From the NCBI RefSeq assembly GCF_003254395.2, contig NC_037638.1:23265352-23329351 (forward strand): 64,000 nt of DNA. The letters run 5' to 3'. Origin of the DNA: Apis mellifera (Eukaryota > Arthropoda > Insecta > Hymenoptera > Apidae). Below the pieces are notes generated by a model, which was not told the DNA's origin, did not search any database, and was given only the letters and a program-made list of their open reading frames with translations. The translations under genes and the position numbers were made by a program. This document shows positions 40,633-51,115 of this stretch, in pieces (positions within the stretch are counted from its first letter, which is position 1; each line of letters starts with the position of its first letter).

Positions 40633-41901
40633 GTCCTCTTCGTCCTCGTCTTCGGATATCAGAGTCGAGGATTTTCTCTTATTGATTACAGGAACAATAC
40701 CGTCAGCGTACAAGAGGTCTTGAACCTCGTAGAGACTTTTCTCGATGCTCGGACTTTTGTACAAAAGATTCCTCAATTCCGGTATGTCGAGGTCTTGGAC
40801 GTGAAGCAAATTCTGCTCGATGTTCAACAGGCTTTCCTCGATCTGGACGAGGCATTGTTCGATGTCGCACGCTGGTTCGGAGCCGGGATCGCTTTTCGCC
40901 TCCGACCGACTCGTTCTCGTCGATTCGTCGTCGCGGACGAGTTGGCCCGCGTTCTCCGATTTCTGCTTCCGCTCCTCCACCACGTAATTATTGGCTCCCA
41001 TTAAATGCTCCCTCCAAGACTCTATCGACCAACCGCTCGTCCTCAACAACTCCCTCTGCTGCGTCTGACTGTCGTAGAACACTCTGTAATTGCTGTGACT
41101 GTTGGCCACCTCGTAATTCGCATGCTGTCTCGTGTCCCACGCCGATTGATCGGTCTCCGCTTTCTCCCTCAAACTTCGCTCCCTATTCTCCGAGGACACG
41201 CTGTGATCGCCGTGGCTGTTAGCCACGGAGTAATTACCCATTTCTTCCCGATTCCCCTCCAAGTAATTCTTAACAGCCAACTCGGTGTACAACTCGGTGT
41301 ACCTCGTGTGACTGCTCGACTCTTTGTAAGCGTTTCCGTGACTGTTGGCAAGGGGATAGGTCGAGCTCAGATCGAACTCCTCTCCACGAGGCCCTCTCCT
41401 CGAGACCCCTCTCCTGGCAATGCTGTAAATCGAGCAATCGTCTTTACCGTGGCTATCCGCGTCCTCCTCGTCCACCTCCACGCCCCCCTCCGGATACGGA
41501 AGCTCCTTCGTCTCGTCCGGTATGACGCCCGACTCGAGGCACGAGTCGTCCATTAGTATGTAACCGTCCAACACGTTCTCGTCCAGATCGATCCAATTCC
41601 TCGACCGATGATTCCCCCCCCATTTCTGCACCCCTCTCCGCTCCGTCTCGTCCTCCTCGTCCATCCGTCTTCGTCTCTCGCGTGCCGTGTAGGGGTCGTG
41701 CACGTGTATCTGTACAGGGCAGAGGACGTCGGTCCTTCCCTCGACGTCACAGGCGGCTGGTGGCGTGGTCGCGATCAGGGGCGCGGCCTCGTCCAATAGG
41801 GGTTCGCGGGATTCACGGTACCTGTAACCGGGACACGGGGTGTTCACTGGTGAATGCGAGAGGAGGTTGACGTAACCACCGGCGCCTCTGCCTATGACCG
41901 A
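39517..41901 (-). CDS. Large acidic protein of unknown family (start unresolved), in frame behind a DRAM2-like stop codon
   Basis: An uninterrupted frame of 794 codons begins right after the TGA of the DRAM2-like gene (41902-41904) and is in the same frame. It has GC-rich third positions and a clearly protein-like composition. The first ATG is at 41664 (715 aa). A possible acceptor ATAG/GC starts an exon at 41891. Visible in order: a dileucine-like EPLLDE segment near the start, a Glu/Asp-rich stretch, four A-(N/D)-S-H motifs (coded at 41446-41460, 41335-41349, 41209-41223 and 41092-41106), a helical segment with regularly spaced Leu (DIEQCLVQIEESLLNIEQNL) that could be a coiled coil, a poly-Glu run, a Lys/Arg-rich segment, and near the C-terminus a hydrophobic stretch (LISLSLSLLLAALLQAV), possibly a membrane anchor. 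I do not recognise a family. It may be a readthrough extension, an alternatively spliced last exon, a second cistron, or a separate gene whose first exon I cannot see. Confidence 0.72.
40559..40651 (-). repeat. GAG/GAA triplet repeat encoding poly-Glu
   Basis: On the + strand this is a run of TCC/TTC triplets; read on the - strand it encodes a nearly pure Glu run of about 24 residues, preceded by mixed Glu/Asp. Synonymous GAA codons interrupt GAG codons at intervals. It is within the acidic-protein frame and probably length-variable. Confidence 0.9.
41092..41460 (-). repeat. Four spaced A-(N/D)-S-H protein motifs
   Basis: The motifs are coded at 41446-41460 (ADSHG), 41335-41349 (ANSHG), 41209-41223 (ANSHG) and 41092-41106 (ANSHS). 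Spacing is 37, 42 and 39 codons. The last three are preceded by Tyr and a hydrophobic residue (Y-P-L, Y-S-V, Y-E-V). The regular spacing suggests an old internal repeat of about 40 residues in which only the core is conserved. Confidence 0.8.
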
Positions 41902-44710
41902 TCAGGTGATCGTTCTTGCGCTTTCGTTCGAATCCTGGCTCCCGTTCAACGTCTCGTTGCTCAATCTCGCTCGGCTCAGGGTGCACACTATCTGAATCAA
42001 TAGATCAATATTTCGAATGTAAATAACAAATCTGAATTAATTTTAATTCGTAACAAGTATTCTAATCGCGGGGATTTTTTTTTTTTCGTGAAAATTATCG
42101 TGTAATCTTTCTTTTACAATTTTTGATCGACGTGTTCGATACGAATGGACCTCGAAGAATGGATGTTTTAATTTATTGATCATTGAACGCGTGTGCAAAT
42201 GAAAAAAAAGTTGGTTACTTGATTCTTTTTCACCCTTTATATTTCTTGGACCATACGCGTCACCCGCTGTGGGATAGGAAATATTCACGACCCATCGTCC
42301 ATCGTAACTGAATATATATACATATTAAACAAGTTTTATTTCGGGGCACGAATCGATGTAATTTCATTCCACTTCATGTGTTTCTCATTCAAGCAAAATT
42401 TATTATTACGTTATTCTAATTACGACACTTTCGTCTCTAATCATCGTCATTGCCAATCATCTACCTTCGGATGGATAACTTTGACATCCCGAAATTCCTC
42501 GGAGAAGGTCAAAATGTAGACGGCGAATGCACCAGCGCATAGCCATTCCGTGATCGTGCTAGCCACGTGGAGCTCCCATCCACCGTCCTCCCTGTACCAT
42601 TTTCGGGGATTCGTGCCTGCGAAACGGAACAAACGGATCAGAGATATCGTGGAAGAAATTGCGCGAGAGCGGGTGGGGGAGACACGGAGGGAAAGAGGAA
42701 ACGCAACGAACCAACCCTTGTAAGCCAAGCGTGCCAGCACACCGGTGATCAGAGTCACGACGAAACAAACGGTGCAAAAGGTTGACAATGCCGTTCGTAC
42801 GTGAGCGAGTCTCAACGAGCATCCGAGCGGATGAAGGTAGAACGTGCACACAGCCTGGAAAAATGAAGCGCGCGTGAGAAAGGGACGATAAAAATCGTGG
42901 ATAAAAACGATCGGGAAATTACGCAAGTCACAGTTTTCTACGATTACGCAACATCTCATTTCGCAATCGATTAACTAATTTTAATTCACTCTTTTTCTCT
43001 CGTAGGACGAACGTTGAATTCTACTTTTTTTTTTCTTTTCTTTTCTTTTGAAAGTGAATTTCGATTTCTAAAAAAAGAAAAATCGAAAGTTTTTAGAAAG
43101 CCGAGTTACGTGGAACTATAGAGTTACGTGAAATTTAAACTTATTGAATTTTTAATTTTTGAAAGAATCGAGTAAGTATGTTTTAAAGATATGTTCAATG
43201 CGTTTCACGATTGCATATATAGTTTTCTTTCCTTTCTTCTTTTATTTAAAGTATATCGTTTGTCTTGCATACCTGCGTCCAAAAATATGCGGTACCACCA
43301 CCGAAGCAGAGCAGAGCGCCGATAAAGTGTACGACGAGAACGGAGGTCTCTTGAAAATTCGCAGCGACCGATAGGCCAAAGGTCGATAATAGGCCGAAAA
43401 TTAAAGCCCAATGGTTCCATTTTGGTAGGGAGGTTTGCAATCTAAAAGTGCTCGAACATTCTTTTACTTGGGAATACCTTATATAGACTACGAACGACAC
43501 TGGAATTGAAAACAAAATTAAACGATTATCAATTATTGTTAAAATTATTTTCATCTCGGTGATATTATATCTTATATCGATAATCGATCGATTAAAATTA
43601 ACTTTGTATCGTATATAGATATCGATTCGAAACAGTTTTCGCAATGTTTGCGCAATAACGTTTCATCCTCTTCTTTAAATCCAGAAAAAACAAATTTAAC
43701 CACGTCGTCGTTCCTCGAAAGCAAATGCTGCTATTTTTGCCCGATGAAACTCTCGCTTATTTCCAGCAGGACGTAAATCGAGGTCACTGTACTACGTGCG
43801 AAATGTCAATCGATTCTCTGAGAATAATACAAAATTTTCATATACTTTTCCTCATTCTCGTTTAATACACTCACTGAGCATCGCGAACATGTTGATAAAT
43901 TGGGAGAATATACAGCTTTCTGGCGCATAAGTGGCTGTGTCCGAGATGTAAGGGAACCCGGCTTCCACGTGGCCCAACATAACCGCTATTATATAACTGG
44001 AAAACGGGAATAAACGTACATGTATATTTGCAATAAGTATAATGGAAAATGGTATGACGTTTATTGTACTTGAAAGCGAAATGCAATAAAGAGGAAGTAA
44101 GCTTAAGTTATGAATGCAAGAAATCTGTTTGCATATTCAAAAGAATATATGTAAATTTACTTTACTCGAAGGATCAGCAAATGTTAATTCAATATTTTAT
44201 CTGCTTATATTATAACCATCGAATATATGTAAATGCATGTAAATACATTGTATTTTACATTAGCTTATTAAATCAATTTTTAATAGTTTGACAACTATCT
44301 GTTAGATTTTTGATGTAGAATGTTTTTTTATAAATGTGAAGATTTTTGTTAAACATCGTCCAGATAGGTATTCTCATCCTGCATTAAAATATGTAAGCAT
44401 TTTATTATGCAAATTAGATGCAATTTGCAATCCAAATTAAGACCCGAAAGATATTTACTTTGCATACAATCGCTTTTAAATTCTTTGACATTAAAGGAAG
44501 AAAGCATTTACGAATATCGAATATAATTTTAATTTAAACATTGCAACTAATCGCGTGCAAACAAAATTCTTTCCAATTAAAAATATATATATATGTGTGT
44601 GTGTCGCACAAAAATTTCGCTTACGTCAAAATAAAGACGGAAGGCAATGAAACGAAGAGGAAGATCGGTAGATAATGGAGGTTGACGAGCACGTCTTCCT
44701 TGTCCACCAT
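41902..44710 (-). CDS. DRAM2-like autophagy modulator membrane protein, copy 1 (six coding exons)
   Basis: Coding exons (- strand order): 44625-44710, 43875-43996, 43273-43499, 42716-42854, 42465-42616, 41902-41991. All introns are GT-AG and phases join without a break, giving 271 aa (human DRAM2 is 266). It belongs to the Frag1/DRAM/Sfk1 family, six-pass proteins of lysosome and autophagic membranes; function here is inferred from the family. Family landmarks: PYISDTATYAPESCIF in exon 2, YIRYSQV and ANFQETSVLVVHFIGA in exon 3, GWELHVASTITEW in exon 5. The hydrophilic tail in exon 6 ends SARTIT. The start ATG has A at -3 and G at +4. If the exon 5 donor (AAG/GTAGAT) is not used, the frame ends at 42447 with a short tail VDDWQ. 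It lies head-to-tail with copy 2 and shares its internal exon lengths. Confidence 0.9.
42399..42404 (-). terminator. Candidate alternative poly(A) signal within DRAM2-like copy 1
   Basis: AATAAA on the - strand, about 43 bases past the alternative exon 5 stop at 42447. It could end a transcript that retains the last intron. A second hexamer is at 42335-42340. Confidence 0.3.
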
Positions 44711-46400
44711 GTTTCCAATGTGCGTTTTTTAATTATTGTCGGCTTTCCCGCCGGAACTAATGACGTCAGACGACGACGTCCGCGGCAGACGCCGCTATCG
44801 AGAAGAAACACGCGTCGTTGCACGCGTCGTCCACGAACCACGAGCACTCATGCTCGTCTGTTCCAAGAGGCTGGACCTCTTATTCCACTTCCTTCCCAGG
44901 GGAATCACCCGCTACGATGCATCCAACCCGCAACCGCACTGCAGTTCGACTCCCATCAATCGTCCCTCTTCGATTCGGTACCTTCAAAGAAACAACAATC
45001 ATGAATCACGTGGTTGGACGGAAGATCAAATGTATATTCTTTTGCTATCTTTCATCTATATCTATCAACGTGATTCAGCTATTATTCGAGATTCGAGGTT
45101 CGAGAATGTTATAAATAATCTCGATTTTAAAGTCTATATATATACATATATACTTTGTAACAATATACGTATATATATACATATTGTTTTAAAAAATTAG
45201 AAATTTACATAAAAAAAAAAAAAGAAGAAATTAATCAATTCCAAATCGACATATTCGCAATAATATAAAATAATTCTTGGGACGATATTTTTCTTCTTCT
45301 CGAGAATAATGGAAAAATTCCTTTTTAACGAGGAACACTTGGCATGAAACGGAATTTAATCGAAGCAAGCTGCGCGCCATAAATATCGTACGCGATACCC
45401 GAGCAGGAAAACTGCGGCACACACACGTCACCGTGAATATTTGTTCCACGGCAACGAGTGACACGAGTTTAGTTCGAAACGTTTTCGCGAGAAGCGTTCA
45501 CGCGCAAAAGCGTGCGAACGTTCTCACGCGGGCGTTGTCTAGGGAAAAAGGAAAGGGAGACCCTTGCAGCGAACTGCAAGCCTGGTGGAAGCCCTACTGC
45601 GTACTTAGCAACGGCGAGCAAAGCAGTCGCGAAAGCGAGCAGAATCGATCCGATGAAATGAAACAAATTTTGTTTGTACCTTCCACGTTTTTATTTCTCG
45701 ACGACGCGTCCCACCGAAACTGGACACCGTTTGGAAATGGTGCTGCACAACGATCGAAGGTCTTCTTATCGGCCTGGACAAGAACGCCAAGCCCGAACCG
45801 CACCGGTTTTTCCAATTTCCTCTCCTCTCGGATGATATTCGAGCAACCAAATCCCACTTCCTAGCTTCGTCCCATCGCGATTCTGTTTGTTCCTGCGCAA
45901 TTTTCGGTGGCTCGGTCCGCGAAGCCAGGGTAGCGAGCAACGTAGCGAGTTACAGAGGTTATGGCCGACTGTGCGCGATCGATGTTGTGCCAACGGCGCT
46001 CTCAGCAGCTGCGCCACGAGACTGACGCGGACGTCGTTCCTGCCAGACGTTCTCCAAGGAACGTTTATGCCGATACTATCCGCGAACGTGTTTCGATAAT
46101 ACACGTATATATACGTATGTATACACAGTTATCGATATACCGGATTACCGCACCTTGCTCGGATAATCGGTGTTCCGCTGTGTTACGACCGTGCACGATG
46201 AATTTCTTTTTTCTTCTATCGCGTGTTTACGCTTCTTCCTTTTCGGTTTCTCTTAATTCTCCTCCGAAGTACAGTTCGAAGTACCGGAAAACAAATGTTC
46301 GAATAAAATATTACAGCGGCACGTTTCCTTTTCTCCTTTGATATTAAATCGTTGCTTTAGAGAAAGCTGTTTCTTTTTTTTTTTTTTTTTTAACGAGTTT
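44711..46400. other. CpG-rich interval upstream of DRAM2-like copy 1 (promoter/leader)
   Basis: Two GC-richer blocks (44720-45010 and 45390-46180) flank an AT-rich stretch. They hold overlapping open frames on both strands, none with a known domain. A - frame at 45469-45666 looks like a signal peptide but begins at TTG. I read the interval as promoter and leader sequence for copy 1, possibly with a non-coding first exon. Confidence 0.4.
44761..44768. promoter_or_regulatory. Consensus CRE/ATF site (TGACGTCA)
   Basis: The perfect 8-base palindrome bound by CREB/ATF-type bZIP factors lies 51 bases upstream of the start codon of DRAM2-like copy 1. The surroundings are CpG-rich, as expected for a promoter or 5' UTR. 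Regulation through bZIP stress or nutrient factors would fit an autophagy-linked gene, but this is inference from one site. Confidence 0.5.
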
Positions 46401-47716
46401 TAGTCGAGTTACTTTTAAGTTGGTTTTTAGCTGCTAAATTTTTGTTCCCTCTATGGAAGTAGAACACGATGAACACGTTTGATACGTTAGTTTCATTAGT
46501 TTGGCTTTTTAGTTTGGTTAAGAAGATTTTTAAATTCGGTTAGAAAATCGCAACTATCGATTGATAGTATCGACAACGTCAAGAGTGCAACTCGATGTCT
46601 TTGCATACTTCAGAGAAGAGGATTCCAGATTAATATATATGCGCAGTTGCAGATATTTCGTGAAGGAGTTACACTAATCAAATCTTCGAATCTTGCGAAT
46701 TTGTTCGTGTAATAAATTTCGATGTTAAAATTGCGAAATTTTATTTATTTATTTTTGAGAACAAATATCTATCTCGCTTTTTAAGATGTTTTTTTTGACG
46801 CAATAGTAATAATGGCATTTGTTCAGCATCCAATATCGATGATTGCACGTTTCAAAAGGAAATTAAATCTGACAGGTCGATACAAAATACGTGTGTATTA
46901 GTAAAAATTAATCCAAGGGCTTCTTAAGATTTGTGCAACGTTCCCCGCATTTTTCAAAGGAGCTTCGATCGAGCGCCAAGGAAGATAAATCACGATCCTC
47001 GACACTGTACCATGCACTTTGTACGAGTCAAGTTTCACTTTAATAGGTGATAATACACGCTATTTCCCGTATCTAAGTGTTAACTTTCAAAGTTTGTTCG
47101 CGTGTCTCTCTCTCTCTCTTTTTTTTTTTGCAGAAACGACACTCGCACGTCGATCAATCGGGTATTATTATTATTATTATACGCTTTAGGTTTCATCGAT
47201 CGTAAAAAAAAAAAAAAAAGAAAAAAAAAAGAAAAAAGAAAAGAAACGACGTAACATCGACATTATGCATGGTAACGAAGGTATTAAACCGAGATAATTT
47301 TCGAGTAGAGAAGAAATATTATCTTATTATTGATCATCTTTTTTTTTTATCTTTTCAATTTTTGTTAAAATCAATTGATTTTACAAATTATCTTAAATCG
47401 AAACTTGATATAACAAATTCGGTTTTCTTCGGTAGAAATAAAATAGAATTTTGTTTCTCTTTTTTTTACAATCAAGGACGTAGCACGGTTTAAGTGGAGA
47501 TTTAATAATCGACAGGTAATTAAGTAAAATCAAAAGATAAACGTAGAAACGTACACGTACTATTCACTGAATAACTTTTAAGCGACTCGAGAATTGTGAT
47601 ATCCGACGAAGGATTATTATTACATTTAAAAATATTATTACTTGGAATAAAATCATTATGATGCAAATATTATAATTTAAATACTTAATCTTTAGACTTT
47701 ATATATCCGAGGGATC
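46401..47716. other. AT-rich spacer between the two DRAM2-like genes
   Basis: This contains poly-T (46373-46391), poly-A (47204-47245) and TTA runs, with no supported gene. It includes the 3' UTR of DRAM2-like copy 2 on the - strand. A TATAAA variant poly(A) hexamer lies at 47698-47703, close behind the stop. Confidence 0.4.
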
Positions 47717-50454
47717 TCAAGACTCTTGAACTTGCGAGCTCAGCTTGTGCGACAATTTCAAGTCTTGGTCCTTGTCTAGATATATCAGCTGAAAATAGAA
47801 CATTCGTGTGTCATTCGAGAAAATTGATTTAATCGCTGGCCTGATTTAACTCCGCCAAGATAAGATTAATCGAATTGTAATCGACTCGTAATTGTATTGT
47901 CACGCGATCACAGTTTGAAATTTTAAAACATTCCATTGTAAATTATGATTCAACGTATTATTAATGTACACGCGCTATTAATTACCCTTATCTTGTGATG
48001 TGACAAATACCCAATATAACGTTATTATTGCTAAATTATAATATAATTATAAACGTAGGAATGCGGCGTACCGTAACCACTGGATCCTCGAAATTGATCA
48101 ATCGAAATTCTGGCACGAATGTGAGGAGGAAGCAACAATAAACGATGGCCAGAACCCACTCGGAGATCGCGCTAGCGACGTGCCAACCCCAACCACCGTC
48201 CGTTGGCAGCCATTTCTTGTAATCGTTACCTGTTCGATCGCACAATTAGAAAAAAAAAAAAATCGAATCAATAATCACTACGTTCTTCGTACGTTCTCAT
48301 TACAAAGATACATCGAGAAACATCACCTTGAAATTCTAGCATTGATATGTAGCCAGGTATGATCGTGGTGATAGTCAAAATTAATGTTAAAACCGAGAGT
48401 CCTGCACGAATGAAAACCACGATTTTTCCGTTCACAGCCGGTACCATTTTGTAACTCAGATACGTCTGAAAAATACGTGAAATATTAATTATCAACGTAC
48501 ATAGTCATGTTTTTTCTTTTTTATAAATTTTATAAAGAATACAAAATGTTTCGCTTCGAAACGGAGAATAATTCTCTATTCCTATTTTTTGGTTTCTAGA
48601 AAGTTTTCTAAATTTTCCAATACAACAAGTTTGGACTATATCATTAGCACCGCTTATAGATCATATTTTCTTCTAGAAAGTTTCAAATTTTCCTCCATTC
48701 GTCCAACTTTTTCCTTCGTTCCACGATCGTGCGCGCGTTAAACAGCGAGCGGGTGGACGGTAATCTCGGTAGTACCTGAAGGCAAAAATAGATAGTTCCA
48801 GCCGTGAAGCATGTCATTGCCCCGATCATATGTGCCCCTACGACACGGGCTTCTTGAAAGTTGGCCAGAATATCGAGACCGAAGCAGGCCAGAATCCCGC
48901 ACCACGCCGTCACAACAACGATCCTCTTGCTAACCAGATCGTTACCCCTTTCCAATTGCCATTGGGAAACTTGTCGATGTCTGATGTACACGCAACAGGC
49001 GACTAAAATACACGTTACTATCGTTAGTCGTGGTCCCATCGATCCCGATGTGGTTTACGTTTTTTTTTTAAAATGTAAATAATTCCAGACGAAATTTACG
49101 GAGCAACGCGGCTATATTAAGGAATTGGGCAAATATACACGATTCCGGTGACAATGTGCCTGTTTCCGATATGTATGGGAATCCTGGCACCACGTGGTCC
49201 CACTGCACCGATATAGTGTACCTGAAATGCGATTAATATGAAAGCGAAAGCGTGTCAAGCATGTTGTTCTATATCAGAGAACAATTATCACGTGAAAAAT
49301 TTCGTGAAACGTTCTTAAAATTTAATTTTCATTCTTCTTATTTAATTCTTGTTGTCAAGTTTAGGGTTATCCGGGTAAAATTTACAACTTGAAAGTTTTG
49401 TTAAACCTTCCTAAAAAAAAAAAATAAATAAATAAATAAATAAATAAAACCAAGAGGATAAAATAGAAAAGGGTCAAAAGAACGTGAAAACGTCGAAAAT
49501 TGTAAATGTTGAAGTAAAAAGAGAATAATAATTCAGAATGAGAAATTTGAGACGAACAACTGGTAAAACGAAGTAGGCGATTAATTAAAATTCGTCGATC
49601 GTCGATAAAAATAATTGTTTGCACATTATATTTGCAAATCGAATTTAAATCTTCTACGTGTCGGTTTAATAATAATAATAATAAGATTAATGCACAAGAT
49701 AAGATAAATATCAGACGCGTAATATCGGATTAATGTTTTATTATAATTAATTTCTAACGAAAAAGAAGAAAAAAAAAAGAGATTTCGAGGCTTAGTACGC
49801 TGCATTTCGACGTCGCGAATCATTCAATCGGTGATCCACGATTGAAAGCAATCTTATTTACAGAACAACGATTCCCGCGAAGCGTACACAGACGAGTATA
49901 ATGAATCAAACTAATCGTGATTTATATCATGCCACCAGGAACAGAATTCGCGTGGCAGTCGCGTTGTTTCTTATTAAATGGCCTTGATCGACCGCAGAAC
50001 TAACCGACAAGCATTAGTTTTCCATTATGATTTAATTTTCTCTTTAATTACTTCTGATCACGACCTCACCATTTCCAATCCGAATCTCCCATCATTTTTT
50101 TTTTTTTAATTAATTCTTTATTCTTTAACAAACTCGAAAACGAGGAAAGTTTTGAAAAATTTTTTTATAAACAAATGAATTTCACCTTATTATGCGCGAT
50201 AATTTTTGAAAATTTTGTAAAAAAAATAATTTTAATTCGAATTCTAATCGGATGGTCAAAGAATCGACGCGACTAAAAAAATAGAAGATATGGATGATGC
50301 CAAGGGGGGGAAAAAAAAAGAGAATCAAAAGCGTTCAATGAAATTCGAGAGGAAGGCGGTTTTGCATCGACTTGCAAACTTACGTAATTAGAAACGTCAC
50401 CGGGATCAGGATAAAGAGGCTCAATGGAAGAACGTGCAACTTTCCGTAGGGCAT
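47717..50454 (-). CDS. DRAM2-like autophagy modulator membrane protein, copy 2 (six coding exons)
   Basis: Coding exons (- strand order): 50384-50454, 49100-49221, 48776-49002, 48327-48465, 48072-48229, 47717-47788. All junctions are GT-AG and in phase, giving 262 aa. Family landmarks match vertebrate DRAM2 closely: PYISETGTLSPESCIFAQFL in exon 2, VYIRHRQV and DILANFQEARVVGAHMIGA in exon 3, and GWGWHVASAISEWVL with FLLTFVPEF in exon 5. Six membrane segments are visible. The family acts in lysosomal/autophagosomal membranes, so that role is inferred. Exons 2-4 have exactly the lengths of copy 1 (122, 227 and 139 nt). Exon 6 adds a charged tail ending VQES. Reading through the exon 5 donor (ACG/GTACGC) would instead end at 48036 after VRRIPTFIIIL. 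A spliced 5' UTR exon is proposed at 50973-51115. Confidence 0.93.
49424..49449. repeat. AAAT/TAAA microsatellite in intron 1 of DRAM2-like copy 2
   Basis: A poly-A run passes into six or more tandem TAAA units. It lies within the 1.2-kb intron between coding exons 1 and 2. Confidence 0.75.
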
Positions 50455-50658
50455 TCTCGTACTCGTTTGTCCCAGAGCACTGAAACGTAACGTGTTCCTT
50501 ATCAAATGATACTTATCGCATTCCAGGCGTCTCGATTTTCATAATCGTACAATTGGCCACGATTAGGTTACTTTCGAGATGAAACGAAAATAAAAATGCG
50601 AATAAATCGCGAGGTACGAGTGAGTCGGAAGTTGATCGAAATAAAAATTTCAAAAGAT

Positions 50659-50699
50659 CTCTCTCTCTCTCTCTCCCTCTCTCTCCCTCCCCCCTCCCT
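50659..50699. repeat. CT-rich microsatellite
   Basis: Tandem CT units grade into CCCTC and CCCT. The tract lies in the proposed 5' UTR intron of DRAM2-like copy 2. Confidence 0.75.
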
Positions 50700-50972
50700 T
50701 CTCCTTTATGCTTCTCCTTCGAATCAAAAAATCAAAAAAAAAAAAAAAAGAAATCAAACGCAACAACGACGAACGCAGTGAAAAACTCGATACCCGATCT
50801 CCGCGTCCCTCGCGTAGAAATTAAATCATCAAATGTCACAATGCCGAGTTTCTAATGGACACACCACCATTTTGAAAACGATCGGTTCGTGGAACAGAAA
50901 ATGAACGGAAATCTAATCCGTTTCACGAATGCAGATTCGCTATCGTGTTCAACGAAATCGTGATAATCTTAC

Positions 50973-51115
50973 CTCGAGAATATGATAGCGCCGTATGTAT
51001 TTGTTATGTGATAAGATGGGAACGCCAAGGGGGCACCTTCATGGGGCGCCTTGGAGCGACTGTTCGTAAGTGCTGCTAACATACCTCTCGCCCTACGCAA
51101 CCTGCCGATCACTGA
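50973..51115 (-). promoter_or_regulatory. Candidate 5' UTR exon and initiator of DRAM2-like copy 2, with uORF
   Basis: On the - strand an initiator-like TCAGT lies at 51111-51115, and a strong donor TCGAG/GTAAGA follows at 50973. The matching acceptor TTTCAG precedes 50479, which leads into the start codon at 50454. The exon carries a 12-codon upstream ORF (51042 down to 51004) whose translation could restrain the main frame. The transcript start itself is inferred. Confidence 0.5.

Noticed and set aside
40223..40723. + strand frame with a poly-Ser run
   Set aside because: It is the reverse reading of the poly-Glu triplet repeat in the - strand acidic protein.
45469..45666. - strand frame resembling a signal peptide
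   Set aside because: The frame begins at TTG, has no downstream domain, and lies in the probable promoter/leader region of DRAM2-like copy 1.
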